From JBDOQU01 sp039839375 (GTDB lineage: Bacteria > Pseudomonadota > Alphaproteobacteria > DSM-16000 > Inquilinaceae), in assembly GCF_039839375.1 (NCBI RefSeq), contig NZ_JBDOQU010000003.1, positions 248,001-312,000 of the forward strand: a stretch of 64,000 nt of DNA. Reading direction: 5' to 3'. A program made the position numbers and the translations under genes. This document shows positions 59,685 to 64,000 of this stretch, in pieces; the first letter of the stretch is position 1; the number at the start of each line of letters is the position of its first letter. A model generated the notes under the pieces. That model was not told the DNA's origin, ran no database searches, and saw only the letters and a list, made by a program, of their open reading frames with translations.

Positions 59685-60980
59685 ATCGATCCCGGTGCGG
59701 AAGGTCAGGTCGCTGGCCGGGACCAGCCGGGCGAACATCTCCTTCAGATTGCCGGCCACCGTCACCTCGTTGACCGGGTAGGCGATCTCCCCATTCTCGA
59801 TCCAGAAGCCAGTGGCGCCCCGGCTGTAGTCGCCGGTCAGCCCGTTGACGGCGCTGCCCATCATCTGGGTGACGTAAAGACCCTTCGCAATACCGCCGAT
59901 CAGCGCCTTGGGATCATCCTTCCCCGGCTGGAGGAACAGGTTGGTCGGCGAGGGAGAGGGCGGGGAGGAGGTGCCCCGCGCCGCGTGGCCGGTGGTTTCC
60001 AGCCCGAGCTGCCGGGCGGAGCGGAGGTCCAGCAGCCAGGTGGTGAGCCTGCCGTCGGAAACGATCTCCCGCCGCCGGTTGGCGATCCCTTCGCCGTCGA
60101 AGGGTTTGGACCGCCGGCCGCGCCGCCGGTGCGGATCGTCGACGATCTCGATTCCCGGAGCGAACAATGCCTCCCCCATCCGGTCCTTGAGGAAGCTGAC
60201 GCCGCGCGCGATGGCGGGGCCGCTGATGGCGCCCGTCAGGTGGCCCAGCAGGCTGCCGGCGACACGGGGATCGTAGACAATCGGGACCCTCGCGCTCGCC
60301 ACCTTGCGCGCGCCCAGCCGGGCCACGGCCCGTTCGCCGGCGCGCCGGCCGATCGTGGCGGCGTCCTCCATATCCTCGGCATAGACCGCGCTGGTGAAAT
60401 CATAGTCGGTCTCCATCCCGATGCCTTCGCCGGCGATCACGGACACCGACAGGCTGCGGCTGGACCGCGAATAGCTTCCGGCGAAGCCGTTGCCGGCGAC
60501 GAGGCTGATCCTCGTGCGGCCCCAGGCGGCTTCCGCCCCTTCGGAATTGGTGACGCCGGAGATTGCGAGCGCCGTCTCCTCCGCCTCCTTCGCCGCCGCG
60601 ATCAGATCTTCCGCCGACGGTTCCGCCGGATCGTCCAGATCCAGATCCTCCCAGGATCGGGCGAGTTGGCCGGGATCGGCCAGGCCGGCGAACGAATCTT
60701 CCGGCACCGCGCGGGCCATGGCGACGGCGCGCTCCACCAGTTCCGCCAGAGCGGCCTTGGAGCGGTCGGAGGAGGAGACGATGGCGCTCTGCCTGCCGAC
60801 GAAGACGCGCAGGCCCAGATCGCCGCCTTCCGCCCGTTCCAGCCGTTCGGGCCGGCCCAGCCGCTGGGAGAGCGACAGGCTGGTCCCGTCGGCCAGGATC
60901 GCGTCGGCCGTATCGGCGCCGGCGGCCCTGGCGCGGGCGATCAGGTCGGAAAGGATGTCGAGGTCGGAACTGTCGGTCAT
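59640..60980 (-). CDS. pmbA: TldD/PmbA-family metalloprotease PmbA
   Basis: A 446-residue protein of the TldE/PmbA type. AEGGDLGLRVFVGRQSAIVSSSD in the N-terminal domain, VPIVYDPRVAGSLLGHLTGAISGPAIARGVSFLKDRMG, TTGHAARGTSSPPSPSPTNLFLQPG and GDYSRGATGFWIENGEIAYPVNEVTVAGNLKEM are conserved. The HExxxH zinc motif of TldD is absent, as expected of PmbA, which forms a heterodimer with TldD. TldD is not seen in this window. The complex processes peptides and cleans up toxic polypeptides. Confidence 0.92.
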   Translation of the reverse strand: MTDSSDLDILSDLIARARAAGADTADAILADGTSLSLSQRLGRPERLERAEGGDLGLRVFVGRQSAIVSSSDRSKAALAELVERAVAMARAVPEDSFAGLADPGQLARSWEDLDLDDPAEPSAEDLIAAAKEAEETALAISGVTNSEGAEAAWGRTRISLVAGNGFAGSYSRSSRSLSVSVIAGEGIGMETDYDFTSAVYAEDMEDAATIGRRAGERAVARLGARKVASARVPIVYDPRVAGSLLGHLTGAISGPAIARGVSFLKDRMGEALFAPGIEIVDDPHRRRGRRSKPFDGEGIANRRREIVSDGRLTTWLLDLRSARQLGLETTGHAARGTSSPPSPSPTNLFLQPGKDDPKALIGGIAKGLYVTQMMGSAVNGLTGDYSRGATGFWIENGEIAYPVNEVTVAGNLKEMFARLVPASDLTFRTGIDSPTVMIEGMMVAGR

Positions 60981-60990
60981 GATTGTCCAG

Positions 60991-62208
60991 TCATTCGGCC
61001 GCGTAGGCGGCGTTGTCCAGTTGACGGCGGGAAACCCGCCGCACGTTCGTCCAGGCGAAGAGGGCCAGGAGCGAGGCTCCGGCCATCACCACGATCATCG
61101 GTGTCGCGCTTTCCGCGACGAGATAGCCCACCGCGATGCTGGCCAGCGCGCCGATCGTCATCTGCATGAAGCCCGCAAGGCCGCTGGCCGCGCCGGCCGC
61201 GCGGGGATTCGCGCTGATCGCGCCGGCCATGCCGTTGGGCAGCGTCAGCCCGTTGCCCATCGCATAGATCGCCAGCGGCAGGAACAGCAGGATCGGGTCG
61301 GTCATCGCCCCGGCAAGGGCGAGCGACAGCATCAGCATCGCCCCGGTGAAGGAGACGAACGCACCGATGCCGATCATCCGGTCGATGCCGAAGCGGGTGG
61401 AAAACCGGCCGGCGAAGAAGTTGCCGATCATGTAGCCCAGCGCGCCGAGGATCGAATAGACGCCGTAATCGCTGGGGCTCCTGCCCATCAGATCCACCAC
61501 GATATGCGGCGCGCCGCCCAGGAAGGCGAAGAAGCCGGCGGACGAGAAGGAGAGGACCATCGCATAGGCGCGGAAGGCCGGCATCCGGAACAGCGAATCG
61601 TAGGACCGCGCCATCCCCGCGATGCCGGGCAGCGCCTGCCGGTCGAAATGCGTCTCATGCAGCAGCCGCCAGCCGGCGACCGTCACCAGCGCCGCGACGA
61701 CCGCGGTGAAGGCGAAGGTCGCCCGCCAGTCGAACCATCCCGACAGATAGCCGCCGATCAGCGGCGCCAGCATCGGGGCCACGACCATCATCATGGTCAT
61801 GTAGGCGATGACGCTGGCCGACCGTTCGCGGCTGAACAGGTCGCGCACCATCGCCCGGCCCAGCACCATGCCGGCGCAGCCGCCGATCGCCTGGACCATG
61901 CGGGACAGGACCAGCACCTCGATCGTCGGCGCGAAGAGGCCGCCCAGCGTGCCGGCGAGGAAGAGGACGAGCCCGACCAGCATCAGCGGCCGGCGGCCGA
62001 ACCGGTCGGAGAGGGGGCCGTAGAGAAGCTGGCTCACCGCCAGCCCGACGAGATAGAGGCTGAGCGTGAGCTGGACCGCCGCCGTGTCGGTATCCAGCGA
62101 CCGGCGGATCATCGGCATCGCCGGCATCAGGATGTTGAGCGCCAGCGGCCCCAGGGCGGACACGCCCACCAGCATGGGAATCGGGGGCGTTCGCGGCGGC
62201 GGCTGCAT
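60991..62208 (-). CDS. Bcr/CflA-type multidrug MFS efflux pump
   Basis: A 405-residue 12-helix transporter. GVSALGPLALNILMPAMPMI, QLLYGPLSDRFGRRPLMLVGL (motif A), LSRMVQAIGGCAGMVLGRAMVRDLF (motif B/C region) and MMMVVAPMLAPLIGGYLSGWFDWRATF (motif C) fit the Bcr/CflA drug-proton antiporter family. It sits 10 bp upstream of pmbA on the same strand and is probably co-transcribed. It is divergent from mepA. Confidence 0.9.
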   Translation of the reverse strand: MQPPPRTPPIPMLVGVSALGPLALNILMPAMPMIRRSLDTDTAAVQLTLSLYLVGLAVSQLLYGPLSDRFGRRPLMLVGLVLFLAGTLGGLFAPTIEVLVLSRMVQAIGGCAGMVLGRAMVRDLFSRERSASVIAYMTMMMVVAPMLAPLIGGYLSGWFDWRATFAFTAVVAALVTVAGWRLLHETHFDRQALPGIAGMARSYDSLFRMPAFRAYAMVLSFSSAGFFAFLGGAPHIVVDLMGRSPSDYGVYSILGALGYMIGNFFAGRFSTRFGIDRMIGIGAFVSFTGAMLMLSLALAGAMTDPILLFLPLAIYAMGNGLTLPNGMAGAISANPRAAGAASGLAGFMQMTIGALASIAVGYLVAESATPMIVVMAGASLLALFAWTNVRRVSRRQLDNAAYAAE

Positions 62209-62368
62209 CGATCAGGGGCTCGGAAGAGGGGGCGGGGAACGGGCGGCGCTGCCCGGAGAGGCGAATATGCCCGTTAGACAATGGTATGATGGTCGGAAAT
62301 TCAAGTTCATGTCGCCATCCCGCCCGGGAAGAATTGAACCCATACACTCGCTCCCCGCAGGAGTTTCC

Positions 62369-63229
62369 ATGGCCCCACACATTTTCGTCCTCCTTCTGGC
62401 CGCGCTCTTCGCGGCCCTTCCGGCGGTCGCCGAGGAGGTCGCCGAGGAGGTCGCCTGGAGCAATGTGCGCGAACCCGCGCCGGGGCCGGCGGCTTCCATC
62501 GGATCCTACGCCAATGGCTGCGTGGCCGGGGCCGAGCCGCTGCCGATCGACGGGCTGGGCTATCAGGTGATCCGGCCGAGCCGCCACCGCTATTATGGCC
62601 ATCCGGCGCTGATCGAGTATCTGGAGGATTTCGGCGCGCGGATGGCCGCCGCCGGGCTGGGCGTCGCGCTGATCGCCGACATGTCCCAGCCGCGCGGCGG
62701 GCCGATGAGCTATGGCCACGCCAGCCACCAGATCGGGCTGGACGCCGATATCTGGATGAGGCTCGACCTGCCTTTCCTGCCGCCCGACGAACGGGAGGAT
62801 CTTGAGCCGGTGGTCATGATCGACCGCGACGCCTTCCGCGCCGATCCCACGGTCTTCACCGACTCCCAAGCGGAAATGGTGCGGCTGGCGGCGGACGATC
62901 CCAGGGTGGCGCGCATCTTCATCCATCCGGCGCTGAAGCAGGCGCTGTGCCGGCGCGACTGGGCCGACCGGTCGTGGCTTCGGACTATCAGGCCCTGGTA
63001 CGGCCACGACTATCATTTCCATGTCCGCCTCCATTGCCCGGCCGGCAGCGAGACTTGCGTGGAGCAGGCTCCGCCGCCGCGCGGCGATGGCTGCGGCGGG
63101 GAGGTCGCCTCCTGGTTCCCCGATCCCGACCGGCCGCCGGAGCCTCCTTCCACGACCCCGCCGGAACCCCGGCCGCCGAAGACGCTGCCCGCCGCCTGCC
63201 AGGCGCTGTTGCCGGGGTCGGCCGGATGA
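62369..63229 (+). CDS. mepA: Penicillin-insensitive murein endopeptidase MepA
   Basis: A 286-residue periplasmic LAS peptidase. The signal peptide (IFVLLLAALFAALPAVAEE) is followed by ANGCVAGAEPLPIDGLGYQV, SYGHASHQIGLDADIWMR (zinc His and Asp), FIHPALKQALC, WLRTIRPWYGHDYHFHVRLHCP (zinc and catalytic His) and conserved cysteines. It cuts D-Ala-mDAP cross-links. AGGAG precedes the ATG at 62369. Codons 24-33 hold a small direct repeat (EEVAEEVA), and the C-terminus is a Pro-rich extension of ~40 residues. The stop overlaps the next gene. Confidence 0.93.
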   Translation: MAPHIFVLLLAALFAALPAVAEEVAEEVAWSNVREPAPGPAASIGSYANGCVAGAEPLPIDGLGYQVIRPSRHRYYGHPALIEYLEDFGARMAAAGLGVALIADMSQPRGGPMSYGHASHQIGLDADIWMRLDLPFLPPDEREDLEPVVMIDRDAFRADPTVFTDSQAEMVRLAADDPRVARIFIHPALKQALCRRDWADRSWLRTIRPWYGHDYHFHVRLHCPAGSETCVEQAPPPRGDGCGGEVASWFPDPDRPPEPPSTTPPEPRPPKTLPAACQALLPGSAG

Positions 63230-63921
63230 CCCCGATCGCGGAAAGGCTCGCCCGCGCCAAGGGCTATCCCTATGAGGCGCCGGAAGGCTCCTACCTGTTC
63301 GCGGACGGCGAGACGCGGCCCTTCCGGCCGGACACGCTGGCCGGACGGACGCCGGTGATCGCCTACGGCTCCAACCGCTCGCCGCTGCAACTGGCGCGGA
63401 AATACGCCGGCTGGCCGGCGGGCACGGAGATCCCGGTGACGGTGGCGCGGCTGGGCGGGATGGATGTCGTCCATTCCTGCCATTTCACGGCCTATGGCTC
63501 CCTGCCCGCCATGGTCGTGCCGGCCCGAGGCGTCACCGTGACCGTCGCCATCGTCTGGCTGGACGGACGGCAGCTTGAGCGGATGCACGAGACGGAGGGC
63601 GGCGAGAACTATCATTACGGGTCGTTCGAGGCGACGGAGCTTGAGCTGGACTGCCCGCTGCCGCCGGCGCTCTACGGCTATCACGGGCGGCGCGGGGCGT
63701 TCGCGCCGGATGGTCCGCCGCTGGCGCTGGCGGCGATCCCGGCGACGGGACGCACCGGGCCGGCGGCGACCCAGGAGCAGGCGCTGGCCCGCGCGCGGGA
63801 CCTGCTGGCGCCGGGCGCGGACCTCGACCTCTTCATCCTTGAGATCATCGACGATCCCGCCTTGCGGGCGGAAAGGACCGAGGCGCTGGCGGCCTTCTCC
63901 TCACGCCAGTACGCGCCATAG
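63226..63921 (+). CDS. Uncharacterised protein with a gamma-glutamylcyclotransferase-like YGSN motif
   Basis: A 231-residue cytoplasmic protein coupled to mepA by a 4-bp overlap. VIAYGSNRSPLQLARKYAG contains the YGSN signature of gamma-glutamylcyclotransferase-fold proteins, and WLDGRQLERMHETEGGENYHY contains an E-x-x-E type segment where the catalytic Glu of that fold sits. The rest is not similar enough for a firm family call. It may act on a gamma-glutamyl or pyroglutamyl compound, perhaps from cell-wall peptides released by MepA, but this is inference. Confidence 0.75.
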   Translation: MTPIAERLARAKGYPYEAPEGSYLFADGETRPFRPDTLAGRTPVIAYGSNRSPLQLARKYAGWPAGTEIPVTVARLGGMDVVHSCHFTAYGSLPAMVVPARGVTVTVAIVWLDGRQLERMHETEGGENYHYGSFEATELELDCPLPPALYGYHGRRGAFAPDGPPLALAAIPATGRTGPAATQEQALARARDLLAPGADLDLFILEIIDDPALRAERTEALAAFSSRQYAP

Positions 63922-64000
63922 GCTGGTGTGCCTGCGGTCCCGGTCCTCAAGGTCCAGCGGGGTCGGCACGGTGTAGTCGGCCACCGCCTCCAGCCCCTCG
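63901..64000 (-). CDS. 3' end of an unidentified gene entering from the right
   Basis: The last 32 codons of a minus-strand frame run from the window edge to a TGA at 63901-63903. The encoded tail contains ADYTVPTPLDLEDRDRR and ends HTSLWRVLA. It overlaps the end of the upstream plus-strand gene by 21 bp, as do other convergent pairs in this window. Too little is visible to name the product; the reading frame is supported only by its openness and amino-acid make-up. Confidence 0.45.
   Translation of the reverse strand, partial: EGLEAVADYTVPTPLDLEDRDRRHTSLWRVLA

Noticed and set aside
62427..62455. Short tandem repeat in the mepA signal region
   Set aside because: Only about two copies of a 12-base unit within coding sequence; explained by an EEVA duplication near the signal cleavage site.

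Overview
The window is about 64 kb of GC-rich, densely packed DNA that reads as a chromosomal segment of an alphaproteobacterium, most likely of the Rhodospirillales type. The evidence is the run ribF / ileS-lspA-DUF3035 lipoprotein-two M16 peptidases, the purD/xseA/lpxK-waaA order, an alphaproteobacterial-style hmu haem operon and a CpaA-type prepilin peptidase. No rRNA, tRNA, CRISPR array, transposase or integrase was recognised. The genus cannot be fixed from the sequence alone.

Region 1 (1-13,960) is an exopolysaccharide locus. On the minus strand it holds a Wzx-like flippase, a VanZ-like membrane protein, a 66-residue Tat-signal protein, an ExoY-type initiating sugar transferase, a GT4 glycosyltransferase and a beta-helix (tailspike-like) protein cut by the window start. 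On the plus strand it holds a GT2 glycosyltransferase, a PPP-family phosphatase, a short OPX lipoprotein and an outer-membrane beta-barrel. A LysE-type exporter separates these from a Wzc/ExoP-type tyrosine autokinase, followed by a 55-residue membrane protein. No Wzy polymerase is visible, so the locus probably continues to the left.

Region 2 (13,983-20,775) has a prepilin peptidase and then a complete haem-acquisition operon: TonB-dependent receptor, HemP, HmuS, HmuT, HmuU and HmuV, with a Fur-box-like inverted repeat upstream.

Region 3 (21,109-26,482) is the most striking block. It contains a REC-PAS-histidine kinase, an RpfC-like hybrid kinase (membrane input, HisKA, HATPase, REC, Hpt) and, convergent to it, a clear RpfF homologue (DSF fatty-acid signal synthase). 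It looks like a diffusible-signal-factor quorum-sensing cassette in an alphaproteobacterium.

Region 4 (26,966-36,775) has an APC amino-acid permease, an M20 dipeptidase and an MFS transporter; a folate/C1 pair (cyclohydrolase-like protein plus FolD); FolK, an exported protein of unknown function, a MaoC dehydratase, a DUF892 ferritin-like protein, a VOC protein and RibF. The gap at 31,067-31,298 is unusually rich in perfect hairpins.

Region 5 (36,897-37,477) is a lower-GC patch between ribF and ileS with a truncated Abi-family gene and a MarR-like regulator. It looks like a foreign insertion into a normally conserved block.

Region 6 (37,753-56,674) is mainly housekeeping: IleS, LspA, a DUF3035 lipoprotein, an M16 pair, Pgi, an M48 lipoprotein peptidase, MutL, a GFA-family protein, RsmD, an RluB-type pseudouridine synthase, TadA, PurD, XseA, LpxK and WaaA. 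REPIN-like palindromic repeats lie at 41,748-41,821, with a related copy at 25,377.

Region 7 (56,761-64,000) has a GT4 glycosyltransferase, a PlcP/LpxH-like metallophosphoesterase and a divergent diacylglycerol kinase, which together suggest membrane-lipid remodelling. PmbA, a Bcr/CflA-type MFS pump, MepA, a protein with a gamma-glutamylcyclotransferase-like motif, and the 3' end of an unidentified gene follow.
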